The notes under the pieces are model-generated. The model did not search any database. It saw nothing but the letters and a program-made list of their open reading frames with translations, and was not told the DNA's origin. The position numbers and the translations under genes were made by a program. This document shows, in pieces, positions 47,071-58,916 of a stretch of 64,000 nucleotides of DNA. This stretch comes from Phytophthora quininea (lineage: Eukaryota > Oomycota > Peronosporomycetes > Peronosporales > Peronosporaceae). The stretch's first letter is position 1, and the number at the start of each line of letters is the position of its first letter. The stretch covers positions 620,001-684,000 of the forward strand of contig JAAVTG010000023.1 in assembly GCA_011947345.1 (NCBI GenBank), written 5' to 3'.

Positions 47071-47476
47071 TCATCGCCGATGGAGGTGACGATTTGATAG
47101 AGAATACAGCGGCGGCGACGAGGCTTGCATAGTCGCGAATCGAAAGAGCGACAACGAGGCTGGCAGCAAACCCCTTCTTGTCTTTCTTGGCGAGGTGTTG
47201 GCCATGGCCTGGGAATTTGTCTGCGCGATTTTGCTCCCATTCCTGAATGAGGGCCGCGTGTATGTCAGCACGAACGATCCTACCGTTGAGAGGAGTTCTG
47301 CGCAGCAGCCAAATGCTCCTGAATCGCATCCAAGTTGCCTTTCAATTGTCGAATGGGCAGTGTCTACCGCCACATTATCTGTGGCAAATAACCGGCGGTA
47401 CACACATAACTCACCACAATCCGGTCTGAGGTCAGGCGTACCAGTTCACTTCGCAAGAGCAACGTGGGGCTGTCCT
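47071..47476 (-). CDS. Possible small helical protein (tentative, spliced)
   Basis: A short reading on the minus strand (about 110-120 residues). It may begin MIGQP near 47476 and runs through LLLRSELVRLTSDRIV, a GT-AG intron, LPIRQLKGNLDAIQEHLAAA, a second intron (about 47294-47256), then a basic tail (SPRKTRRGLLPASL). The two helices have heptad-like spacing, as in small subunits of BORC/BLOC or kinetochore complexes. The first exon needs a one-base correction at the CCCC run, so this is a weak model. I do not recognise the family. Confidence 0.25.
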
Positions 47477-47599
47477 ATCATCTGCCACTTGGCAAGCGTC
47501 AGCTAAAGTACACCAGTGGCGAGATCGTTGGGATCGCCGCTGCTGCATCTGCTCGGCGTTGTTCTTCCCCACTGTCTTGGTAGCGACAACCATCCACTC

Positions 47600-47980
47600 A
47601 TGGCCGGAGGCAAGCACCAAGCGTTCACGTACGCCATGATCGTGAGCCTCGCGGGCGGCGCCGGCTACGCAATGAAGCAGCACGTGCCGTCGCTCATCGG
47701 CGGCATAGGTCTGGGCGTGGCGTTCCTGGGTGCTGGCATGTTGGTGCTCACCGACACCATCACGGACCACCACTTTGAGCACGGCACGTCGCTGGCCATG
47801 TCGAGCATTATCGCCAGCGTCATGGGGAGGCGTGCTCTGCTGACGGGGCTGCGGACGCCGGCCATGGCGGCCACAGCAGGCGCCATGGCGGCCGGGTACC
47901 ACGTGCACCAGCTCGCCAACCCGCCGCGCAAGATGCGCTACGTCCCTGGCGCGCCGCCCGTGCCCAGCAGCTACGACTGA
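47600..47980 (+). CDS. TMEM14-family small membrane protein (copy 1)
   Basis: A single-exon gene of 126 residues starting at ATG 47600 (MAGGKHQAFTYAMIVSLAGGAG). Four short hydrophobic helices with glycine-rich faces are visible (GGIGLGVAFLGAGMLVL, SLAMSSIIASVMG, AMAATAGAMAAGYHVHQL), the layout of the TMEM14/FAX family. Animal TMEM14C imports protoporphyrinogen across the inner mitochondrial membrane; plant FAX1 exports fatty acids from plastids. Which role applies here cannot be told. A paralogue follows 157 bases downstream on the same strand. Confidence 0.75.
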   Translation: MAGGKHQAFTYAMIVSLAGGAGYAMKQHVPSLIGGIGLGVAFLGAGMLVLTDTITDHHFEHGTSLAMSSIIASVMGRRALLTGLRTPAMAATAGAMAAGYHVHQLANPPRKMRYVPGAPPVPSSYD

Positions 47981-48137
47981 GGTGTGCAGGAAGAGCAAGC
48001 TGAAGTTGCATTTACCGTCCCATAATCAAGTCTGAATGATAGGTTTGGGTAGGACCATATTTGTTTTAGTCACACCAAATCGTAGCCGCACGTGACTTCA
48101 CTTTGACTTCGATTGCTCAAGTGACAAGCAAGTGGAG

Positions 48138-48461
48138 ATGGCACACCACCCGACGTACACGATGGCCGGCCTGCTGGCTGGCGGCGGCATCTTCGGCTAC
48201 CTCAAGACCAAGAGCGTGCCGTCGCTCGTGGCGGGCGTGACGCTGGGCGCGGGCTTCGGCGTGGCCGGCTTCCTGCTGCAGAAGCAGGAGATGACCAACG
48301 GCCACGGCGTGGCGCTGCTCATGTCCACCATCACCATGTCCGCCATGGGCGTGCGTGCCGTGCGCACCAAGAAGCCTGTGCCCGTCACATTCGCGTCGCT
48401 CGGAGCGCTGTCGGCCGCCTATCACGCACAGCGCTTTACCGAGTGGATCGGCAACGAGTAA
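48138..48461 (+). CDS. TMEM14-family small membrane protein (copy 2)
   Basis: A single-exon gene of 107 residues from ATG 48138 (MAHHPTYTMAGLLAGGGIFG). It shares with copy 1 the order helix - K(T/Q)xxVPSLxxG - glycine-rich helix - GHGxxLLMSTITMSAMG - conserved short helix with a YHxxxxxxW/L end (AAYHAQRFTEWIG). The tandem arrangement and similar spacing point to local duplication followed by divergence. It converges on VIP1, 106 bases away. Confidence 0.75.
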   Translation: MAHHPTYTMAGLLAGGGIFGYLKTKSVPSLVAGVTLGAGFGVAGFLLQKQEMTNGHGVALLMSTITMSAMGVRAVRTKKPVPVTFASLGALSAAYHAQRFTEWIGNE

Positions 48462-48567
48462 AACCAACATCAGAGGTCTTCAGTCCCCAGTGCTACCACG
48501 CAGTTCGACTTAAATGAAAGGTTGCATTGTTCATTAGCGGGTTTCCTGTGCTCTAATTGCTGGAGTT

Positions 48568-51500
48568 TTAGACAGAGCTGCTCTGGACCGACGAGACGCA
48601 GGCGGCCAGCATGTCTTCGAACATGACGCCGGTCATGTTCTTGGTGAGGTAAATGGTGTCCTCGATTCCGGACGCTTCGTTGCAGGGATCCAAAAGTCCA
48701 TCCTTGACACCTGGAGAAAAGGCGATTTCCACGCGGAAGCGGTCCTCGTTGTCTTCTGGTAGCGATGGTGTCTCGAAGACGCGGATGACAAGGTGTGCGA
48801 GATAGTTGATCTCGGCCACGCGGTCCAACGCGCGTCGACTGCTGTCCGAAATGAGCTTGGACTCGCGGAAGACGTACTTGCGTTGCGTCATGTGGTCGTT
48901 CACGCTGATGCCCATGCGCTTGAGGATCTCGTTGCTGAATTTCTCCTGTTCCAAGGAAATGTCGTACTCATCGTCCTCGCCACCGTCGTGGCGCGCACGC
49001 CAAGACGGACACTGGAAACGAAGCACATTCAGCAGGGTGTGCAGGTGGCTTTCACTGGTGAAGTACAGCCGCGTGCGGACTTGTGTGCCGGGGCTCTTGA
49101 TGCGAAGCTCCTTGGCGTACGAAGGGTCCAAGCGGTAGCCATGATGCTCGATGTCCTGGTCGGCAGTATCAGCAGCGCTATCTTCGCCAGCATCTCCGTT
49201 GCCCAAGTACAAGCTCCGAGACGACGAAGACTCCTCATGGTCGTTCGCTGACGCCGACAACACGGTGACAATGTCCGCTCGGATCTTGGCACAGAGTGCC
49301 TGGGAAACACGGTTGCCGATCGACTGTTTCTCGGCCACATCCATGCCATATTCTTGGGAGACGTAGCATCGAGCAAGGGCCTCTGCAAGCTTGAACAGCT
49401 CATGGCCGCATTTCCAGCCCACACTTGAGTTGTGCAGAAGATCGTATTTGATACAGTCGTGCACGTCCGGGATTTTGCTCAGATCGAACGTGTCCATCTT
49501 GGCCGAGTAGAAGTCACGGAAGATCTTGTCCCAGCGCTCAAACATCAGTGAGAATGTTTCGCCCATGTAGAGTGGAGTTGTTTCATCTGCGTCTGCGTGG
49601 GAAATACGATACATCATCAGTAAAAGCTGGCAGACAACAGACACGAAAGACGTCAACGTACGCTTATCTTGCACTCGTTCCGCGATCTCGGCTCGAAGCT
49701 TTCGAATGAGCTCCAGCAACCGAACCAGTGCCTCCTTTGGATTCTTGATGATCTCGAGCGCCTGCAGGATTGACTCGGTCTTCAGCGGTGCAATCGCTGC
49801 CTTCATTTCCTCAATGGAAGCATAGTCGCGCTGTAGCAAAGACTTGAGCTTGGTCTTAATGCTCTGCATCTCTTCTGTGGCATCAGCTTGGCCAGAATGG
49901 TCCAGCATTTTGTTTGCATCTGAAAAAACGGCACGGGTTGGACAAGTAAGCACACCGTAAAGTACAACCACAGTCACTGCATCGTACCTCTTCCTAGCGT
50001 TGTCACGAGACTCACTAGTATCGGCGTGAGATCTCCTTCGAGCTCCAGGAAACCTTTAGCAAACGCTGCTGCAGTCATCTGTACACGTCCTTCATCAGAG
50101 GTAAAGATTTTTAGATCGTGTCGGAACGTCGAATGCAAGCGCAGTAAGCCGCCCTCCTCCACCTCCACGGGGTACAAACGGTTGCGGAAGGACTGGCCTA
50201 GCTCTTCTCCTTGCTGTTTTCCTCGTTCCGTTAGATCGCCGCCCCATTTCAAAATCATGAGAACCTTGGGCTTTTCAGCGTTCACTGGATCTTCTGCGTA
50301 TGCGGCAGCGGCAGCAGCGTAATTCTTGTGCGGCTTAAACTGCACCTTCCGGTTGATACCAGCGAATTTCCAGCGCTCCAACACCCGCTTCATCTGTAGT
50401 AGCTTCTCAAAGCTGTCGCCACCTTCAGCTTCCCAGACGGCCTCTTTCGAGCCTACACCGGGGGCGTACGCCTTGATGAGGCTGCGGACGAGATCCAACA
50501 GTTCCTGCAAGTCAACAACAGACTTCACCTTCACCTCGTCGTATTTGCCTTCGCTTCGGCGCTTCTCGTAGAAATCGACCAAGTCTCGTTCCCAAATGAG
50601 GGTTTTGAGCTTCTGTTTGGGCGTGCGGTCACCGTGACGGACAACTGCAATGACGCAGCGTAGCTCTTCCCGGTTGTCGTCGTCCGGCAGTAATCCGGCG
50701 CTGCTCGCGCTGGCCACGCTCGACTCGGAGGCATCCGATCCGGAGCTTGGTCGGCGGTGGTCTCGCCAGTCCTGGTTATTCACATTATTCATCACACTGG
50801 GCTCTGTGGCGTACTGTGGACACATCTGTGTCCCCATTGAGGTTAGTGAGTTAGAACGTCGTTGTCGGAAGTACCTTGAGCGCAGCGCCGACACTAAATA
50901 ATTGTGCAAAATCAGCCCGCAATCATCGTAATATTTCTTCGAGTTCTTCACAAAACTCCAACCGTTCACGTCGCACACGTACGAGCTGCCCCGCACCCGC
51001 AGCAGGTCGAAGCCGCAGACCGTCTGGTGGAAGGCCAGACACACTTTCCTCGCCATCTCCTTCTCCGTCGAGTTCAAGATGACCGGGTAGCGCACTTCCT
51101 TGCCCGCTGAGTCGCGCACCACGCGGCCATCAAGCACGGGGACTTCCGTGCTTCGGCGTGGCCGTAACTCGAGCCGACCGTGTATACCTTGACGTCCGTG
51201 CCTTGTGTGTTGAGGAACTCCTCATAAATATACGATCCGTCTCTGCGGACGCAGTTCACGTCAGGGTAGAACTCACTGGATCGGTCCCCCACTTTGCGAA
51301 ACAGTCTTTTACTGCCGCCGCCAGCGCTGGTCGGGTAGTAAATGTACACGTTGTGGTCTTCAGCGTCAGCCGGTTTCTCGACGAACGGCTTGTTGATGCG
51401 CACACCGTTGACCTCGACGTAGTTGTCGTGCTCAATTAGCTCTTCTTGGCCTCCGGGGAGATCGCGGTTCACGATCACGTGCCTGGGCACCTGGATGCCG

Positions 51501-51910
51501 TGTCTGGTCAGCAAGGCGTAGACTTTGCGGCGGTCGAACAGCACGTGCTGCATGTTGAGCTCGTTGACCAGCACTGGCCGCACGCGCTTCACATACTCCT
51601 CGGCCTTCTGCAGCGGGAAGCCCGTCGAGTAGAACGAGATGAGCGCGTCACACGTGGGCCAGGCTTCCACCGGTCGGTTAAGGATCGTGTCGTCGTCGAA
51701 CACGAACACGTCGAACTGCCGCTTCTTCTCGAGGCGACGCAGGATCTCCCGCATGGGCTTGGAGCGCGTCTTCTTCTCCATGGCGCAGACGCCCACCACG
51801 TACTTGGAGATGGCGGGCGGCGACGAGCAGGTCGGGGACATGGGGCTGGTCGGCGTGGTGAGCCCCGGAGCCGACAGCGGCGGCGCCGGCAGCGACTGCG
51901 TGCGCTCCAT
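48568..51910 (-). CDS. VIP1: VIP1/PPIP5K, inositol hexakisphosphate and diphosphoinositol kinase
   Basis: A bifunctional enzyme: an N-terminal ATP-grasp kinase makes 1-diphosphoinositol phosphates and a C-terminal histidine acid phosphatase domain removes them. ATG 51910 leads to a Pro/Ser-rich leader, then [34 protein letters not shown] and [20 protein letters not shown], all hallmarks of the kinase. The phosphatase motif is [12 protein letters not shown] near 50620. It ends in a phosphatase tail with [15 protein letters not shown]. One intron (about 49983-49922). A frame break at the GGGG 51138-51141 is repaired by one base ([10 protein letters not shown]). About 1,090 residues. Divergent from the coiled-coil gene. 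Confidence 0.93.
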
Positions 51911-52209
51911 GACAGCGAAGTAGGGTCCTGTGTCTTACAGCCGTCGAGCGACAACGTCCATCCACCGGAGACCGCAGCGAATGGCGTCGGCGCTCTTGCT
52001 ACAAACGGGGAATGAGCTCGATTGCCGCAGACGCACATCGTCCTGATGGGTCTGAATTGACCAATGAGCTGGTCTATTTTTAGCAGCACGGCGAGATATA
52101 ACTTTAGCGCCGTCTTGAAGTTGCATGCACTTTGGTGCTTGAGCGATTAGCTTGGCACCGCTTGTTGTTGCTGTCGCCGTGAATTTTGGTGCTCTGATCG
52201 GGATTCAAA
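51911..52209. promoter_or_regulatory. Divergent promoter with CCAATGAGC element (VIP1 / coiled-coil gene)
   Basis: The 299 bases between opposed start codons contain CCAATGAGC at 52061-52069. The same nine bases occur upstream of the alanine aminotransferase gene (58471-58479). NF-Y binding is inferred from the CCAAT core. Confidence 0.35.
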
Positions 52210-53184
52210 ATGGCCTCGGACGACGACGAGCGTGTGCAGCTGGAGCTGGCAGCCGAAGTGCGCTCTCTGCGCGACAAGCTGCGCGCTAGGGAGCAGGAGG
52301 CCGACGCGTTGCAGCAGAAGGTGGCCGCAGTGACCGAGCAGCTCCACGAGACGTCGGAGGAGCTCGAGCGTCGCATGGAGTTCGTGGCGGACGCCATGAC
52401 GCAGATCGAGACGTTGGAGGCGCAGGTCGCAGAGGCCAAGCGCAGTACGTTGACGTACGAGATGCAGCTGCACGACGGCAAACAGCGAGAACTTGCTCTA
52501 GAAGCTGCGTTGGATGGGAAGGAGAAGCAGTGCGAGCATTACGAGAGCGAGTTCCATCGTGTAGAGAGGGAGCTGTCGGTGGCAATCGAGACGGAGCAAG
52601 AGCTACGAGAGGAGGTCGAAGCCAAAGAGAATGACGTGAAGACTTGGAAAGCTAAAGTCCGTGCGGTCTTAGCGTCGGTGGACGAGCTGAAGCAGCAGAA
52701 CGGGAACTACCGCAAGAAGGAGCGTGAGTTAGTGACGGCGTTGCAGCAGCAGGTCGAAGCTGCGGAGGCCTCTCAGCGAGCGTGGAAAACGAGACTGGCC
52801 AAACGGGAAGTGAAGATCGAATCGCTGCAGAGGCAGTGTCAAGAACGAAAGCAGGAGCTCGAGGTGGTCGAAAGAGAAAGGATACAAGAAAACGAGGAGC
52901 ATGAAAAACACAAGGTCGACGCCACGGAGCAGCAGATCGACAAGCAGAAGAGCGTGATCTTGCTGCGTGAGAAAGTAGGACAGTTGAGTGCAGTCGCCGA
53001 GAAAGCACAGGCCAAAGAGCTGGTCTTCCGTCGAGAAATCTCCCACTTGCGCGAGGAGCTTTTGCTGAGCGAGTCGCAGAGGAAGACAGAGCGGCGCCGG
53101 CAAGAGGAACTCCTTCAGGGCAAAGACAAAGAGGTGGCCTTCATCTGGCAGAAATACGTCGACATAATGGCAGACGCAAGCTGA
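52210..53184 (+). CDS. Coiled-coil protein of unknown function
   Basis: An uninterrupted single exon of 324 residues from ATG 52210 (MASDDDERVQLELAAEVRSL). It is almost entirely charged heptad repeats: long runs of Glu, Lys, Arg and Gln with Leu/Val at a and d positions, for example ELERRMEFVADAMTQIETLE and LREKVGQLSAVAEKAQ. No catalytic or membrane motif is present. It ends VAFIWQKYVDIMADAS, with a Trp-containing tail. Such proteins in oomycetes are often basal-body or flagellar parts, but nothing here proves that. No frame errors. Confidence 0.7.
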   Translation: MASDDDERVQLELAAEVRSLRDKLRAREQEADALQQKVAAVTEQLHETSEELERRMEFVADAMTQIETLEAQVAEAKRSTLTYEMQLHDGKQRELALEAALDGKEKQCEHYESEFHRVERELSVAIETEQELREEVEAKENDVKTWKAKVRAVLASVDELKQQNGNYRKKERELVTALQQQVEAAEASQRAWKTRLAKREVKIESLQRQCQERKQELEVVERERIQENEEHEKHKVDATEQQIDKQKSVILLREKVGQLSAVAEKAQAKELVFRREISHLREELLLSESQRKTERRRQEELLQGKDKEVAFIWQKYVDIMADAS

Positions 53185-53439
53185 GTGAGCATGTAAATAC
53201 AAGTCACAGTTCCAAATGGGGGCATGTATGGAGTGGTTTCAAGCTGCTCAAAAATAGCGGCCAAGTTGTTCATGGTCTGTGCTGAGCCATCCCAAGGAGA
53301 CGGCGCTTCTAAAGACAGGAGTGCGAGGTGAGCTGGAATTTGGTCGCGGCGGACGAAGCCGTCAACTCGGCGTGACGCTTTCGCGCACCGGGGAATGAAG
53401 TGGGGGTTATCTCTGTGTCCGCAACACTCAACTTTTAGA

Positions 53440-56400
53440 ATGGAGGAGCTGGGCTTTTTAACGAGCGAGAGGCGGAATGCTTCGAGCGTGAGGACACGTT
53501 GGTGCGTATTGCTGCTGGTGCTGATAGCTATTCAAACTGTTGACGACACACTGTTTCTGCAGTCCCAGTCCGATCTCGAGAAACTCAATGTCGACGAAAA
53601 CATGCCAGAGATGGAGCGGGTAGAGAAGTTACTCAAGACAGGCTTGGATAAACAGAAGATCAGCGTCTTGGCGTCGCTGCCAAGGATCTTGGCAAGCAAC
53701 AACACCAAGACGAACCTCGTCTTAGTGCTTGACTGCATGAAGGTGCGTCAACAAAATACAGGTCAAGCTTGGCTACGGTCGGCAGCAGGTTCTAATCGCT
53801 GCTGGATACAGGGGTTTGGCAAAAGTACGAGTCCGAAATGAATGCTGACCCAGCAGTGCTCCTAGAAATCTTCAAAGGACTGGCGAGTCTGGCGTGTGCG
53901 ACAGTAGACGGCAAAGTGTTGAATTTCCCCACCGTCACGTTCCACGAGGAGTATGCTGAACAACTCGAGGCGTGTCGAACGGAAAAGAAAAACACCGTGT
54001 TCCTTTTAACAGACGACCAAGTCGCCAAGTTGCTGGTCCCGTTTGCACTCGACATGATTGCAGAGATTCAGCAAAAGGATTTCGCAGAGCAAGCAAGTTT
54101 AGCTGTCATTGCGTTGCTGCCACGTATCGGTTCTTCATTGAAGAAGACCCAGGTAAAACGCGTCATTTGAACAGATTTCGTAGATCCCGTCTACTAACGG
54201 TTGTGATGTAGATCCTTCGAGTGGCGATTGAGAAAGGCGATGTCTCTCAGACACCAGGCTCAAGATTAATTTGCTGTTTCATCCTCGGGGCTGTGACAGC
54301 CTTAAACCTCTTGTCTGCCCCTGATATCGAAGGACTGTACTTCCATAAGGTATGTTTCGATAAGCCATGGCTGATGGCATTTGTTTGTTTACTAAGACCA
54401 TTTACCGTGCAGATGATGGCGTTGTGTCAAGACACGGACGCAGAAGTAAGAAGATGCATGTGCATTCAACTGGACGGACTGGCGCGAGCCGTAGGGTACG
54501 AACGAATTCCTACTACCAAGATGGCTTGCTTTCTAACGTTTACATTCTTACTTCTCCGTAGAGAAGAGCATGCTTGCAGTGAACTGCTTCCTGAGTTATT
54601 GGAATTGCTCCAGGACGAAGAAGAGCAGGTCAAGCAAACGGCATTCCTTGCTCTACTATCACTTGTCGATTTTTCCCTGGTCGAGATCGGGTCAAGCTAA
54701 TTATCCCCGAGTTTATCAACGTGGCGGAATCTCAGCCCGACTACTTGGTGCATTCGTTAGCTAAGCAGATGGGAATTCTTGTTACGAAGCTTGCGGCTTT
54801 GAATCATTTGGGGAATGATACCGGACCGGTATTTCTCCAAAGTTATTCAAGACTCTGTGGACAAGATGACGTTGACCTTCGTCAACTCTGTGCGTACAAT
54901 TTCCCTGCCATGGTAAAAGCGTTTGGTGCTGCATACACACCGACGTTGATGGACGACCTTTTTGTGAAGTTGGTTAGCGACCTGGACGAAGAGGTACGAT
55001 CTCAAGTGGCAGGTTGTAACTTCCAATGGTGTTAACTAAATCTCGGTGCGGAACAGGTTCGACATCGTATTGCTGCGGGAATTCACGAAGTCGCGACACT
55101 TCTGGGACAACAGCGCGCTTATCGTTATCTCAAAGGGCAGATAATCAGTCTAATGAGCGATGAATCGCCAACCGTCCAGGGTAAGGCAATCTCTAGAGTT
55201 CCGCAATTACTATCGGTTATGGTTAGTCCAAACGATGAGGAACAGAAGGTATGTGAAAACAATTATGATCACAGATCGTAGTATCAGCACTAACTTCGAC
55301 ATGCTTTAACGTTTCCTTTAGACAGCATTGCTGGAATGCATTATGAAAGCGGTGGTTGACTATCATGGTACCCTGCCATCGGGCCGAAATCGAGACCAAC
55401 TGGTGTTTCTCGAGACATTGCAAAGTTTCCCGTCATGGTTCTCGTCCATTCAGATTTACGAAATGGTGATCCCGATTCTGTTTGACTTCATCGAAGATGG
55501 TGCACGGCCAGTTCAACTGCTGGCAATGCACGTCGTGCTTAAGTGTATTCGATATAACGATACTGCAAGTCATCGGTATTCGCTGCTCAGCCGACTTCGG
55601 AATGAGTATGGTCACTCTAAAAGCTACTGGCGTCGCATTCTCTATCTCGATGCATGTGCACACGCGTTGAGCATGAATAGCCGATTGTACTGCCAGCGAA
55701 ATTTTCTTGAAGTTGCAATCGACCTGCTGGATGATCCCGTGCCCAACGTCCGACTGAAGGCGATCTCCCTCGTGCCGCTGTGGAAAACCACGTTCACCTA
55801 TTTATCGGACGAGAAGTCTCTCGACCGCATCCGGCAATTCTTGGATGAAACCACAATCGACAGCGATCGAGACGTAGCACATTCGCTTCACGAGGCCCGG
55901 CAGGTAGTCGAAGCAAGCAATTATGGTCAGCCGCGGCGGCCTCCAGACGATGTTGAGGACAAGCGCAAACTGGCTGAAGAAGAGAGTTTGGGCCTAATGA
56001 CTGACCACGAGGACTCGTCGGCTGACTCAAAGTGGTCTAGCATGCTCGAGTACACGCTCGTCGTTGGGAAAGATGGCCAAGTCGTTCGCCGAGCCCGCGT
56101 AAAGTCATTTGATTTGGTGAACAAAATTGCCAGAGTGCCTGGGAAAGACACCGGTCGATCAGCAGGACTTAATGGCAGCAGTGGCCTGAGCGGTGGGCTA
56201 GGAATGGGCAGCAATGGCAGCAGTTCAATGGGATTGGGAATGTCCATGGGCGTTAAACCCGACAGTAAATCAAAGCCAAACGCCCCGAAGACACCCAACA
56301 AGCCAGGACCGACATTGACGACACTCCCAAATTGCACCACCGCTCGACCAGGTCAAACTAAAATGCCACAAGCCATCAAGGCGGCCAACGCGACTGGGAA

Positions 56401-56659
56401 AATCGTAGCCTCGGGAAACAAGAACGTGGGCGGACCAGCAAGAACTGGAACAGGCTTACCGAAAGACGTTGGAGCGATCACCAAGATCCCAATCATCAGA
56501 CCATCCGCCCCAGCCAAGCGCGAAACAAGCCCATCCACTAGTACAAAGCCCAGCAGCGCATCGTTGTCATTCGGCTCGGGATCAGGCAGGTTAGGATCAA
56601 TAGACAACAGCGCTGTCAAACCACCGAAGCCCGGTGCACCTGCAACGCCAAAACGCTAG
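53440..56659 (+). CDS. PPP4R4-like HEAT-repeat regulatory subunit of protein phosphatase 4
   Basis: ATG 53440 (MEELGFLTSERRNASS) is followed by LEKLNVDENMPEMERVEKLL, matching the LTVDEDLSDIERAVYLL signature of human PPP4R4. HEAT repeats then run through the protein. Shared landmarks are LCQDTDAEVRRCMCIQLDGL, QLCAYNFPAMVKAF, then GHSKSYWRRILYLDACAHA and DLLDDPVPNVRLKAISLVP, in the same order as the human protein. The C-terminal tail is Gly/Ser/Pro/Lys-rich and disordered. Several short introns (for example near 53745, 54155 and 54350). A frame break at the TTTTT 54670-54674 is repaired by one T (LVDFFPGRDRVKL). PPP4R4 binds PP4C in the cytosol. Confidence 0.82.
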
Positions 56660-56815
56660 CAGTAGTCCCCTCAATACTGAGTCACTCAAAGCCAAATTAT
56701 TTTGCCGACACATTGGAGCATTTGTCCTTCTGTTGATGGTTAGCATCATAGCTTCTGTACAGTTGACCACTACTTGTGTTCTCGGTATCTGACAAACTCA
56801 TCAGGCTTGACAAGT

Positions 56816-58317
<1,502 letters not shown>

Positions 58318-58916
58318 CTGGGCTTGGGCGTCGCGCGGAGGCTTGGGGAATGAGCTGGCGCGGGTGGCGAGCAGCAGCGCAGAGCGAGGATGGGCCTTGC
58401 AGTGCCCGGTAATCGTCCTGGGCGGATCTTGTGGGTGTTGAATTGATTGTTAAGTGCGAATGGGTAACGGCCAATGAGCAGCCCGGATAGCGGTTTTTGC
58501 GCCAACCAGCGCGCAGGTCATGCGCCGGAAAGCTTCAAATCGGGCGTTGGCTTGCCGTCGCACCGGTTGATTAGAAACCGGGCAGCCGTGTGAAAGCAGT
58601 CCGCGCGCTGCAGCGGCACTCATCGGGAGGAACGTCAGCCGACCACAAGAACGGCAACGCTTGTCCGCAGCAAAGACATGGGTTCGCGCGGATTGGTTTG
58701 AGCGTCGGGTGACGACGCGGACGTGGATTGGGTACGGAATTGGGTACGTTCCAAGCGATGACGTACTTTTGCAACGTCAGCCAGCGGCCATGACCTCTGG
58801 ACGGCGCGCGGTCACTCATACATGTACCAATGCGTGATAAAACTTCATCCGATGTATAGATTGACGAGGATTAGCGCCTCGGCGGCCTTGACCTACTACT
58901 TCATATCGCCGCCTGC
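58318..58916. other. 599-base intergenic region between alanine aminotransferase start and phosphofructokinase stop
   Basis: It contains CCAATGAGC (58471-58479) about 155 bases upstream of the aminotransferase start. A minus-strand reading of 82 codons (58571-58819) has no recognisable domain and is likely chance. Otherwise I see nothing in it. Confidence 0.45.

Noticed and set aside
58571..58819. Minus-strand reading of 82 codons between alanine aminotransferase and phosphofructokinase
   Set aside because: It starts with ATG but has no recognisable motif, biased Arg/Pro/Cys content and no splice or neighbour support; likely chance in GC-rich spacer.
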